A stretch of 64,000 bases of DNA from Berberis thunbergii (lineage: Eukaryota; Streptophyta; Magnoliopsida; Ranunculales; Berberidaceae): assembly GCA_003290165.1 (NCBI GenBank), contig QNQO01006987.1, forward strand, positions 62,001-126,000. Reading direction: 5' to 3'. Both the position numbers and the translations under genes were made by a program. Below, piece after piece: positions 1-11,094 of the stretch (positions are counted from its first letter, which is position 1; each line of letters starts with the position of its first letter). The notes beneath the pieces are model-generated. The model ran no database searches, was not told the origin of the DNA, and saw nothing but the letters and a program-made list of their open reading frames with translations.

Positions 1-980
1 ATGGGTGTGAATAGTGAAATTTCTTATGTTAATATGCAGGGTTTTGTTATTGACTGGGAGTACCGTGGACGCGTAGCAACAATGGCTGACCTGCCGAGTG
101 TTGCTGCCAGTAAATTTGGATCTGTAGTGCGCTAGACAGGGTGCTCTTTTTTTACAGAGTGTTCTATCCGGATGCATCCTGTTTATTCCACTAATGGTGC
201 TGCTGTTTTGGATTTGAGTCCTGGAATTAGAGAAATTTTTTCTAGCGATCGCGTGACTGCTGAAAATTGGCGAATGTTCCTTGCTGGCAGGATATGGTTG
301 TGGGTGCTGGATCATTTAGAAGATCTGAGTTAGTACTTCGTTGCTGATTTCATAAATGTTTTCTTTTAGGAAAATTTACTAGCTTGGGGCGCCAAGACTA
401 CGGCGAACCAGCCGTGCTGTTTGCAGGTTTGCGCGGTGGCCAATCTGTCTAGGCAATGAATTGGACAGAGTGCTCTGTTTTTACAGGGTACTCTACCTTG
501 TCGCACCCTGGAGCATCCTATATTGCTGCCGGTATTATTTGGCAGTGGCGAGATTTAGGCGTGCAAGGTGATGTTATTGCGTACATTGCAAGTTGGGTTT
601 GTATTGATTGCAATTTGCTAATTGTGATTGCACATTTGCACGTTGCAAGTTTTGCACTTTGCAAATTGCAGTTTTATTAGTGTAAGATGCAGGGTGCTAA
701 TGGGTTCTACTTCAAGTTGCTCAAGCTGATTCTGGTAATGTTGCTCAAGTTGCTTTTGGTGTTGTTGGATGAGTTCTCTTAAGGTCTAAAATGTTTTGGT
801 TTAGGTCGTTTTGATCTATGGATTTTTCGGGTTTTTAGGATGTATGTCCATTTGTTTCTTTTTCTCTCGGGTAAAGTCGTCATGTACCCCCGACATGTGT
901 ACAAGATATTTTCAAGTAATAAAGGTCTGGCATCCCATAGCTGCCCCTCCCTAGTGGAGGTTTAATTTTGAAAAAAAAAA
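1..980 (+). mobile_element. Probable 3' end of a LINE-like retroposon
   Basis: The stretch is stop-rich in every frame and shows no recognisable domain. Near 935 it has an AATAAAGG-type signal followed by a short run of ten A residues at about 970-979, after which base composition changes to AT-rich DNA. That layout (non-coding tail, polyadenylation-like signal, terminal A run) is typical of the 3' end of plant LINEs. No RT, RNase H or target duplication is visible, so the assignment is an inference from the tail alone. Confidence 0.35.
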
Positions 981-1974
981 GTGTTAAAATATAAAGCCTA
1001 TCCAATTATCCATAAGTCTAAATTTCTCATATGTTCATCTCCGATAGTAATGTGTAAGTTTACGGTTGTAGTTGTACTATTGGTACCATTGATGCATGTT
1101 ATAATCTCATGCCTTCAATCTCGCTTACGCTTATATGAATAGATTTACCATCTCTACAAGTTTGAATGGCAATTTAACAATATGTGATGGCGTTAAACGA
1201 AGAGATGTTGTTGCCCTATGTAATCAACCAAATAAAAAAAATTAAATAGCTAGTGTCGATCTGTGAGGGGAAAATACTCAAAGATTGAAGTTATTTGACA
1301 TGTAATTAGGTGAAACTTTAATGAATAAAATGTGAATGGTATTAATGTCAACTTTAGCATCCAAAGTGGCATCCTACTCAAATTAGAGAGCAACAGATGG
1401 AAGTGTCAGTCTTAAACCACCTTCAAAAGCATTTTAAGTTTGCATCTTCCACCCGTAATAATGTTAGGATTGAGTTAAGCAGACAATGTGTTTATGGGTA
1501 TTTGGTGTGGTTGTAATTGATAGATTGGATGACAATTGTTGGGGTTAGAAATGAGTAGTTTTGCCTAAACATGAGTTCAAAAAAAAAACTACAAGTAGTT
1601 AATGTGTGAAACCTGATGCAAGTAGTGTGTACGACCGAATTGCTTGGATATTGAGTTTTGAATTGGGAGAATGTGAGGGCATTACGCAACCCAATTATTT
1701 CAACGGGAAAATCAGGTAAGCCACATGAAAGTATTTTAAACACTCCTTCGTACTCATCACCTTTAACCGGATGCATCATGTATTGATAGCAGATGCACAT
1801 AAACTACACGTGTCATCACTGGGAAAACTGAACGTCAAAGCAAACGTTCTTGTTAAGGAAACTTTTTCGAAGAACTTCCAAAATATTTTATGCTCATAAT
1901 CTAAAGTGCATTGCTCATTTTGCGACATAAAAAAATTAATTAAACACTCCTATTAAGGAATCGCTAATGGTTAT
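981..1974. other. AT-rich stretch with no recognisable gene
   Basis: About 1 kb of AT-rich sequence upstream of the first LTR. A 102-codon open frame on the minus strand (1492-1800) resembles no family I know and is probably chance. I see no RNA gene or terminal repeat here. Confidence 0.5.
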
Positions 1975-2513
1975 TGATGATACATCAAATAAGACTACCA
2001 TCGCGACCATACACGTGGCAAAGATCGCCCATCATGAGGTTCAAATATCTCAAGACCAGGCCAACTCACAAAGCCTAAAAAGAATGGATCCAGTCATAAA
2101 AGCTCAAACAGGGCCCATCAGAACAACTCATAATCAGAGGCCCAAATCCAGACCTAACAAAGTTCTACCTTAATGAGGGAGAACGTTACAGAAAAAAAAA
2201 GTCGTGGAGGGAGTTACTCCTAAAAAGACGCATCTTCACAATGGAGGAGACTGTTTCAAAGAATGTCTCCGCTCGATGAGCCTCACATGCTTAAGTCCCA
2301 CAGAGAATTGATAATGATCATTATATAAGGTAAAGGAACCATTTGACAAAGTTATTCAATTTTAATCGAGTTCTATCCAGATTTATCTCCATCTCCAACA
2401 GAGTTACTGACTTAAGCATCGGATTGCCTTTGACCACTAAATAGGTGGTCTCTGGCAATTTAACATTTGTTTTGCAGGCCAGACTTTGCAGGAGACCAGA
2501 TTTGGATGCATCA
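1975..2513 (+). repeat. Ty3/gypsy (Tat-type) LTR, copy 1
   Basis: It begins TGATGATACATCAAATAAG and ends in GATGCATCA just before a PBS-like site. The sequence recurs in the same orientation at 10,628-11,057 with many substitutions and indels. Shared landmarks are the start, a block reading AACAACTCATAATCAGAGG, and the block around ACAGAGTTACTGACTTAAGC. A TATA-box-like TATATAA lies at 2322-2328, inside the LTR where a retrotransposon promoter is expected. The divergence between copies indicates an old insertion. Confidence 0.75.
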
Positions 2514-2531
2514 TTTTGGCACCGTAAGTGA
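2514..2531 (+). other. Primer-binding-site-like sequence
   Basis: Directly after the LTR the sequence reads TTTTGGCACCGTAAGTG. The TTTGGC(A/G)CCGT motif is the usual start of the internal region in plant Ty3/gypsy elements such as Tat and Athila. Its position fixes the 3' boundary of LTR copy 1. Confidence 0.55.
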
Positions 2532-2569
2532 AAAATGATAATTTCCTTTCAAGAAGAGAGTTTGTAGTT

Positions 2570-3790
2570 GGAAACTTCCTCAATTCCAATTAGCGATAAA
2601 AAAACTCTTAGAACAAATGGAACACTCTACAAACTCTCAACCGTCCCACCAGTGAAGCTGTATTACAATTGGTGCATGCTTCAAACCCAGCGACAACCAT
2701 CAGGCCAACCATGTCCGACAACAGAGAGCCACAACATGGAGTGGTAGCCCAGTCATCTCAAACGTCTGGCGGCACTGCAACGAATGCTGGTGTGGATCAA
2801 CTCATGGCCAGGATGGATATTCTAATCAAAACGGAGGACAAACTCACCCAAGAGCGAGCTCAATTTGCCGACCATGTCCAAGCATCGCCCCAACAAAATT
2901 GTGACAACCGTGTCTGAGAGAGTAATGAAGTTTCTGCAGAACTTCCACAAGTGAATCTCGAAAGTAGCGAACCACCGGAAGATGGCCCCACTTAGAGCAA
3001 TGGGACCCCTATTCAAATCCAATTTAGGATCGAGGTCACAGATCCTAACGTATTGTACGAATTTGCCAAACCACGTTCTCTGACGCGCTCATGGTAACTC
3101 TTCTGCCAAAAATATTCACTCCACCATAGTTCGAGGTGTACGATGGCACTCCCAATCCAACAAACCATCTGTGACACTTCCACCACATGACTGCATTGAA
3201 AGAGAGCACGGAGGTCCATCTTATGCCAAACATTTCCGATCAGTCTCACCTCCACAGCGATGAGTTAGTTCAACAGCCTACCACTAAGGTCGATAGACTC
3301 CTTCCAAGTACTAGCTACTGCCTTCATCACGAGGTTCATCGGTAGTCAACAGATGAGAAAAGGGCCCACACTACTTGTTTCACTATAAGGGAGTACGTCA
3401 CCATTTTACGAACGAGTTGACCATGATTGACGGGTGCAGCGGCGACACGACAATTGCCAGTTTCACTTCTAGCTAAAAAGAAAACCATTTTACTATGATA
3501 TGAACATCAACTTGCCGTTCAAAATGAGAGGGGACCCGGACGGGTGAGATAAAAGCAAGTACTACTCTTTCCACAAGGATCATGGGCCCGACATCGACAA
3601 TTTGCAAAACAAAATTAAGCACTGAATTTAAAGAGGACAACTCGAGGAATTCGTCGGGCTGCCAGATAAGCGACCCAAAGGGAAAAAGAAGGTGGACATC
3701 GCTTTAGAATCAAAAGAGCAACCCAAAGAAGTGATATACGCCCTACACTGCATAACTAGAAGAAATGAACAATTTGGCCTATCAAATAAG
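2570..3790 (+). pseudogene. Degenerate Ty3/gypsy gag (Tat-type)
   Basis: The first intact frame runs 2669-2917 and is Gln/Thr-rich, like the N-terminal part of plant gypsy Gag. Further pieces in shifting frames include a block ending FITRFIGSQQMRKG near 3345 and a knuckle-like SFHKDHGPDID motif near 3565-3600. The latter corresponds to the CxFHxDHGHxT motif of plant Retrotrans_gag proteins. Many stops and frameshifts separate these blocks, so no Gag can be made. The related third copy at 60.84 kb shares the same block order (NSLPP/SLPPK, FKALA, knuckle). Protease and pol do not follow; a tandem array does, so this copy is internally deleted. Confidence 0.7.
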
Positions 3791-4649
3791 TGACCAATGA
3801 AGTGATATACGCCCTACACTCCAACTAATCTATATCGAAATAGGAGCACCAACATAATCGAACGAGACCAGAAAAGCCACTACAGCAACTCACAACAGGA
3901 GACACGGAGAAATTTGCAATAGGCGGAGATTAACCAACTGACCGAGTTTGAAAGCCTCACCGACGAACGCGAGCTTGATCCACATTATCCCTGACAAGGA
4001 AAAAAATGCCTCTTCTATTACTAACAACAGAACCGATGCAAACAAATTTGATTCAGCGAATAAAACTTGATACAAAATTTCATGGAAGTCATGGCAGCTG
4101 GTGCTGATGTAAGCATGATTGGACAATTCGGTGCTAGATTTTACTCCACTCACTGAAATCACCTGTCAAGAGCACAGATTTGATCAAGAAGCATTTTGAG
4201 TTTATTAGCTATCTCGCGATGACAATATACATCACGAAAAATTATCAAAACTATAGGAGAATCATAAATGAAGAAGTTGCAACGAAGGAGTTAAGCACAT
4301 ACATAGTCAACTCAAGACAAAGCGACACCAAAGCATACTTCAGGACAATACAAAACCAAATCCGATCTAAAATCAGACACGAAAACCCCTTAAACAACAA
4401 GGGCGCACATGAACAACCTTCTATCGTCATAAGAAACTACATCAATCAAGCAGCAATCGAATAGAGAGATGTAAAGCATATCCTACACCATAATGTAGCT
4501 TTACAAGAAGACAGCGCCTACTACGACTATACATTGTTAAGCACCTAAAATGGGATTATCAATAATACTTCGAGTTCAAACCCTTTGTCTTACGTTCAAG
4601 CAGTAAGTTATTGCGTCAAAACAAGACAATGCGAAGCAATTAGCATGTC
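3791..4649. other. Decayed gypsy internal DNA, no recognisable domain
   Basis: This lies between the gag remnant and the 69-bp array. Short open frames (a 94-codon one at 4180-4464) are Lys/Asn/Ile-rich and match no polyprotein domain that I can recognise. It is probably the non-coding remnant left after pol was lost. Confidence 0.45.
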
Positions 4650-5650
4650 AAGCCACGAACAAAAGGTCAGGACATATAAGTCGGACGCAATTAAAAAAAT
4701 TCTAGTTTGATCAACCACGAAGTGAATCTACAAAATTTGGTACATACAAGTCAAGTTACTAAAACCTTTGGGCCAAACAATATGTTAGACAACGAAGCAA
4801 AAGTTGGGACATACAAGTCAACTTACTCATGAAACCTTCGGGTCAACCAATATGTCGGACAACGAATAAAAAATTGGGATATAAAAGTCAACTCACTCAT
4901 AAAACCTTCGGGCCAGCCAATATGTCGGACAACAAAGCAAAAATTGGGACATACAAGTCAACTTACTCATAAAACCTTATTGCCGACCAATATATTGGAC
5001 CAAGAAGTAAAAGTCTGGACGTGAAAGTCAAGACGTTTTCACCTTCTGGCCGACTAATATGTCAGACCACGAAGTAAAACGAAGTAAAAGTCTGGACAGG
5101 GAAATCAAGACGTATTCATTTTCTGGTCGACTAATATGTCGGACCACGAAGTAAAAGTCTGGATCTATAAGTCAAAACGTATTCACCTTCTGGCCGATCA
5201 ATATGTCAGACCACGAAGTAAGTCTAGACATGGAAGTCAAGATGTATTCAACTTCTGGCTGACTAATATGTCAGACCACGAAGTAAAAGTCTGGACGTGT
5301 AAGTCAAGACGTACCTTCTGGTCGATCGATATATATCGGACCACGAAGTAAGTCTAGACATGTAAGTCAAGACATATGCACCCTCTGGTCGACTAATATG
5401 CCGAACCACGAAGTAAAAGCCGGACATGTAAGCCAAGACATATTCGTAAAAACCCTTTTTGCCGACTAATATGTTGGCCCACGAAGTAAAGATCTAGACG
5501 TATAATGTCAAGATGTATTCGCAAAGCCTTCTAGCCAAACCAATATGTCGGACCACAAAATACATCTACAAAAGCCTAGCACACAAGTCAAGACTTACTT
5601 AGGAAACCTTCTGGAGTGGCCAACACATCTGACCATAAAGTAGACACGCA
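4650..5650 (+). repeat. Tandem array, about 69-bp unit, ~12 copies
   Basis: A unit containing ATATGTCGGACCACGAAGTAA and GACATGTAAGTCAAG recurs about every 65-75 bp, with anchors near 4781, 4850, 4919, 4989, 5058, 5133, 5201, 5268, 5395, 5467 and 5541. Copies are diverged and some carry small duplications. It sits where Tat/Ogre-type elements commonly carry tandem repeats, between the coding part and the 3' LTR. The open frame at 5136-5351 is a by-product of the repeat. Confidence 0.85.
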
Positions 5651-8213
5651 AAAGTCTAAATGAGTAAATCAAAATGAACTAGTAAAGCTTCACACTTGAC
5701 CGAGAAGACCGAAGAAATAAAAAGTTTGGATGACGAATGCAAAAACAAAAATACAAACAAGCCTAAATTACCAAAGTACAAAAAGTACACGTAACGAGGT
5801 TAACGCACACTTATCATGTACGATGGGTTAACGTGATTGATCCAAGACAAATTACGACTACGATGGAAGAACATGCAAGTCAGAAAGCAATAAATAAAAT
5901 AAAAGACAATGCAAGAATGTCAAATGGGAAAAGTTTTTCATTCATAAAGCTATTTTGTTACATCTGGAAAAGAAGATAGAATAGTCGGAGAAGAAATAGT
6001 ATAGGTGATCAAAGCATTACCAGCAAAAGAATTTGATTGAATAGGGGCAACAACGACAGTAGCGGGAGGAGACAAAGCTCTCTCTTCGACACCAAGAATA
6101 GATGGTGAAGCATGATTAGAAGGAGGAAGAGATGATGGCTCTTCATCCACTGGATCACTTGGTGGATCCGGAATACCTTCCTCACCATCATCATCCTCAA
6201 AATAAGTTGTCCTTCAACGGTGGTCAACATTGAGGAAATATCCGACTTAACATCATCAAGCGCAGTTGTTAACTGCTCCATCCACTCCTCAGCAACCTTA
6301 AGGTTGACGAATTGTTCAATAACAGAATGCATGGCAAATCATGACCAACCTTCTCAACAGACATCTCCCTCTCCACCTCCTCCAGCCAAGCACGAACTCC
6401 TTTCAACTCAGCATTGAAGACTCAAGCTCAGCAACAGATCTATCTCACGTAGCCTCCACCTACCTTAGAGAGGCTCGAGCAGCCCCAACTTGCCTTCTCC
6501 TGCTCTGCACACTGGGATTTCAACGCGTCCATTGACGAAGAACATGAGAAAACACCAGTAATTGAGTTGTCATCTTCTTCTCAAAAGCAACCATCTGTAT
6601 ACGAGCAGCCTGACAGTCCGACCCCATCACTTCAGCATAAGTGAGGTGATTCATCCCAACCATTATATGTTTGAGGTTGTGGTCGAGATGACAGCTAGGC
6701 TCCCACCGTCCGCCTATGCCACTCATTGATAAATTACGTGCACTATCCTGCACGTCAATCTCAGTAAACCAACTAAACTTCTTATCTGACTTAATACGGA
6801 TGCCTTTCGGGTTGGGTTCTTTCCAACTATTTCGTGGATGAAGAACTCAAAGATCGGGAAGTACAAAGGACCCACCCCCAATGGTTGGAGTAGCAGTAAC
6901 AATAGAAAAACCACTCTTACCTTTTTCATTGTGAAGCAGTCATGGCAGAAGTGGAATAACTAGCAGTTGAAGCAGAAACAAAAGAAGTCAGATGGGCAGA
7001 AGAAGGAGCAAAGAACTCCAACCCGTCATCAACATGAATGGGAGAAGAAAAGGGATGAAGATCCTCAAAACTTTGACCACGATTGGTGACCTCATGTTCG
7101 TATAGTGGATTAAATTTGAAGTCAGCCAGGGTCTTTGTAGTATTCAGATCCTTAGACCGCTCTACAACAAGATGTCAATAACTCAAGGGTCATCATCTGA
7201 CCACTCAACGATGTCGGGCACATCGTAAGCTGAAATAAACCTCTTATTACTATCGTCCAACGGACGGGTTACCTCCTTTTTGCTCCTCTCGATCCCCAAA
7301 TTCATTTCATCGACCTCCTCGAGAGAAAGGCGATCTTCTTTCCTATCCTCCTTATCAGACGAACTCGGATGAGGATTAGCTTGAGTAGTACCATGAATAG
7401 AACTAGAAAGTTGTTTCCTCTTGAGAACATGGCTAGGGCTTGTCGTCAACTGTTTTGTAGGACTAATATGCCTCAGAAGCTTCCTCTTCTTAGTAGTCGG
7501 GCCAGCAACACCAATGCTAACAAAAGCATCTAGATCCATAACGGCCTTGTCAGATCACACTTTCCCATCAATGCTAGCATCACTAACACTAACAAGATCA
7601 ACGAGAGCAACAATCTTAGTAGCTCAGGATTCTGTAAGCAAAACCCTTTTTGCCTCGCTCATAGTGTACAATCCACTACGCGCCACAATATCCTCAGCAA
7701 GAAATGACTCCACAACAACTACAAGAAGCCTTAAAAAAAGGTCATGATCACTTGTTCCTCAACAGACATCTGGAAATCCTTCCATTTGTTGGGGACTCGG
7801 AACGACGGCATAATCTGTCGACCCTACAAGTTAAAGTGACCGGACATGACTGAAGCATTGATATTCACATAATTATTGCATAATATATCCCTTAATTCAT
7901 ATATGTTAGTGTTTCAATTATTATATTTTATAGTAATTATTTCGTTTTCATGTCTTTATAGGAATTTGAGCGTGAATGATGAAATCGTATTAAGGCAACA
8001 ATTTAACGAATGACAATTGGTCGACTCTAACGGTGGTACAAAGTAGATGGTCACATATCTAAACCCGTAAACCCAAAATCAAGCCCATAACTTAAACCCA
8101 TGAACCCAAGCCCAATCCTACCAAAAGAATATTCGCCCAATGATCCATTAATTTTCTCCATGAATCATCCATTTATCTCATCTCTATTCATTGTGCCCAT
8201 TCTCTATAAATAC

Positions 8214-8222
8214 AAGAGAAAA
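8214..8222 (+). promoter_or_regulatory. TATA box of the solo LTR
   Basis: CTATAAATA lies 380 bp into the LTR, followed by a purine-rich stretch and a CT-rich leader. Plant gypsy LTR promoters have this form. Activity is not shown by sequence. Confidence 0.45.
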
Positions 8223-9297
8223 GGGGTGAGAAAAGGGGAGGAGGAGAAAGGAATCAAGCATCAATAGCCAAAATCAAACCCTCTTCCTTACAAAGTGATT
8301 TTCATTACACCCATCGCCACCTCCATCCACCATCAACCACCATCACTCTCTCATCCACCGTTCCTGTCCCTCTCCCTGTCCATCATCCCTCAACCACCAC
8401 CGTGCGAGCACCGCCACCACCACGAAACAGGGAAGTGACAATCTTGTTTCGCATCAGACCTTCACCTCGCCACCGAGCTTCATACACCACTCCACCGTCA
8501 CCAGCCCCTGTTCTCATCGTCACAAGCAAAGCCACCACCATCATTGCCTCGAAACAGAGCCAGAACCACCGCAACTCTGTTCTGCCTCGCCACATACCCT
8601 TATCCTCTTCTCTCGGCCTCTCTTCGTCCCGACCTCCTTCCTGCCTCCCTCTCTCGCGACCACTGTCGCAAACGGCACGTAAGCCAGCACTCAACCGCTA
8701 TGATAGGAGCAAAAACAGGGCTCCGCCACTCCGCTCTCTGTTTTGTTTTTCTGTCTGTTTCCTTATCTCATTCTTTCCTCACCCTCTCTGCGTCTTCTTG
8801 CAGGTATCGGAGCCAGGTTGGAGGACGAGGAGCTCGCGAGGAGCGGAAACACAGCACCGCGAGCGGCACTGCTCTCTGGAGACGAAGGTCGCAGACGCCA
8901 TTGTTCCTCTGGCGAGAGAAACTGAGTCAAACTGTTTTTGGTTATTCACACCCTGAGAACCTGTAACAGCCACCACAGTGTCATTAGCAGCTCTTTTTTT
9001 GGGATTCGTGTTCATGCAAAGATGAGTTGCGGCATACCACACCACAAAAAAATGACCACCGCTACCATGGAGAACTAAACCCTTCGCCAAGGCTAAGATG
9101 AAACCAATTGGGTTTCTAGAGTTTGTTTTAGTTTAACTTTTTATTTCATTATGTGCTTAACTGCAAAATACATTTAATTTCTGAGTATTAGTAAATTACT
9201 TTCATTGATTATATCGGATTTGATCTAGACTAGTCGGTAGTTAGATTTTTCTTTACTAATATTTAAAGCATTATTTTTAATTGGTTAAGTTAGAATT

Positions 9298-9400
9298 GTG
9301 ATTGGGTGTGCCGTAATAAGACACTCAATGCTAGGAGTTGAAACTTAATAAATTAGACTTGTGATTGAGTGTGCCGTAATAAGACACTCAATGCTAGGAG
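9298..9400 (+). repeat. Short direct duplication inside the solo LTR
   Basis: A 40-bp block containing GTGCCGTAATAAGACACTC is present at 9298-9337 and again at 9361-9400, one substitution apart and 63 bp out of register. It is a local tandem duplication within the U5-like part. Confidence 0.8.
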
Positions 9401-10627
9401 TCTATAATTTATGCTGAAGTTAAATGTAACATTGGATTTTGAAATTGAATTATTCTTAATGATCACATCATCGATGCAAGCAAGGGATTCTCATCCCTAA
9501 AGCTTCTCGCTTTAGAAAATAATAAGTTAGATTAAAATAACTTGAAAAACTGAATTGGTGGATTCAATGCCTTGGTTTCCATTCTAATATTCTTAAAAAC
9601 TTTTTATTTTTCTTTTTAATTTGATTTTTAGTTTAGATATTTTGATTGCTGTAACCCCCATTTAAATTAGTTTAATTAAATTATTAAATTCAATTACATC
9701 CATTTTCCTCGTGGGATCGACCCGTACTTGCCGTTGTCTACCAATTAGACACTGTGCACTTGCAGTTATTACAAGTGGGTTAAATTAACATATTCATTTA
9801 GGTTAATAAAATCGGCAACAAGCATAAAACCAAAACTGCGACCAATCCCTGTAATTGTCATTATGTTTCCCAAAATAGGCGGGGAGCGAATAAATCAAAT
9901 ATTCTTAGTCACTATAAGTCCAACCATAGAATGCAAAACCCTAATATTCAAGGGAATGCCAGTAAAAATGGCTCTTGCATAAGTAGAAACCATCACCCTT
10001 CAGACATTGGGGCCCATTTGGGCAGGACGAATGCCCAGAAAATCTAAATAGTCCCATAATATCTCCGATATCGAAAATCGAAGCGCAGATTAGAACATAC
10101 ATGGATAAAACGCGATATAACCAGTCCTTGGGCGACAAGGACTATCATTATGCCTAGGCAGAACTATTTCGAGGTCGGATGGCAAGGAGTACTCAGAACA
10201 AACACTCTCCAACATTGCCCGCAAAGCCATCTTGGGTGAAAAAATGCTTCACAAGCATTGAGCGCCTCACCATCTAGTATACTGCTGGTAGATATTGAAA
10301 AGGAATGAGGGAGTGAAGTGAGCGAATAAGAAAATAGAAAAAAACCCTAATTGTAAAGATAACATAAAGAGATAAGTAAAGTTATCACACACCCTTTTAT
10401 AGAGTTGAACAACAATGAGACTTCTCATAGAACAACATGTGAGTATGATGGTTGCACGAAGTCCCAAAGTGCGCTCGAAAATGGACCGATAAATGAGATC
10501 AGAATACCAACCTCAACAAAAGTTGCTAACAACATTAAATGCAATGCAATGCTATGATGGAATTGAAAGTCCAACAGTCGCCGAGTTAGTGGCCACATCA
10601 TCATACCCATTAACTGGGTGGGCTAGC

Positions 10628-11057
10628 TGATGACATCAAATAAGACTACCATCGCAACCATACACATAGCAAAGACGCCCATAATGAGGACCAAATATTT
10701 CAAAACCAAACAAACTCACAAAGCCCAAAAAGGGCAGATCCAGTCATAGAAGCCCAAACAAGGCCCATCAGAACAACTCATAATCAGAGGCGCAAGACAC
10801 AACTTCATAAAGGAGAAGACTGTTATAAAGAATGTTTCCCTCCAATGAGCCTCACATGCTTAAGTCGCGTAGTGAATTGATAACAACCATTCTAAGGTAA
10901 ATGAACATTCGACAAAGGTTCCAGATTTATCTCCATCTCCAACAGAGTTACTGACTTAAGCATCCGAGTGCTTTCGGCCACCAAATAGGTGGTCTCTGGC
11001 AGTCTAACATTTGTTTTGCAGGTCAAACTTTACAAAAGACAAGATTTGGACACATCA
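10628..11057 (+). repeat. Ty3/gypsy (Tat-type) LTR, copy 2
   Basis: Direct repeat of 1975-2513: it starts TGATGACATCAAATAAGAC after a G-rich stretch (CTGGGTGGGCTAGC, polypurine-like) and ends in ACACATCA. It is about 110 bp shorter than copy 1, with internal deletions and no TATA box. It can serve as the 3' LTR of the first element. Unusually, the following sequence is pol rather than flanking DNA or a PBS, so the locus looks like a recombined LTR-body-LTR-body array. Confidence 0.7.
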
Positions 11058-11094
11058 GTTATTTCATGCCCCTATCAATCAGATAGCGGACGTC

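Larger units (their letters stand above)
7837..9824 (+). mobile_element. Probable solo LTR of another gypsy-type retrotransposon
   Basis: The insertion begins TGACCGGACATG and ends CAACAAGCA. It is flanked by TAAAG on the left (7832-7836) and TAAAA on the right (9825-9829), a 4-of-5 match to a 5-bp target duplication. Inside are a TATA box with a CT-rich transcribed-looking tract, and near the end the CGTGGGATCGACCCGTACTT block that typically closes large plant gypsy LTRs. No coding domain is present, and the interrupted antisense ORF resumes on both sides. Boundaries are inferred from TG...CA ends, and one flank base mismatches. Confidence 0.5.
5950..10240 (-). pseudogene. Antisense ORF of the Tat-type element, split by an LTR insertion
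   Basis: On the minus strand the 5' part (about 10,230 to 9,830) reads like the 'putative gypsy type transposon' domain (Pfam Transposase_28). It includes GYIAFYPCMF, a stop, then SALRFSISEIL and PAQMGPN. The remainder (7,836 to 5,950) gives a Lys/Ser/Glu-rich linker (frame at 7183-7539). A segment containing KHIMVGMNHL follows, matching KYIMLGMSHL in the third copy, and then a Glu-rich C-terminal piece. The 2-kb solo LTR at 7837-9824 separates the two parts. Tat-lineage elements such as Grande are known to carry a reverse-strand gene between pol and the 3' LTR, so strand and position fit. Stops and frameshifts make it non-functional. Confidence 0.65.

Noticed and set aside
456..680. 74-codon frame near the left edge
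   Set aside because: No homology, lies in stop-rich retroposon tail DNA.
8402..8966. Overlapping Pro/Arg/Ser-rich frames of up to 184 codons on both strands
   Set aside because: They lie in the CT-rich leader of the probable solo LTR, match no protein and are compositional by-products.
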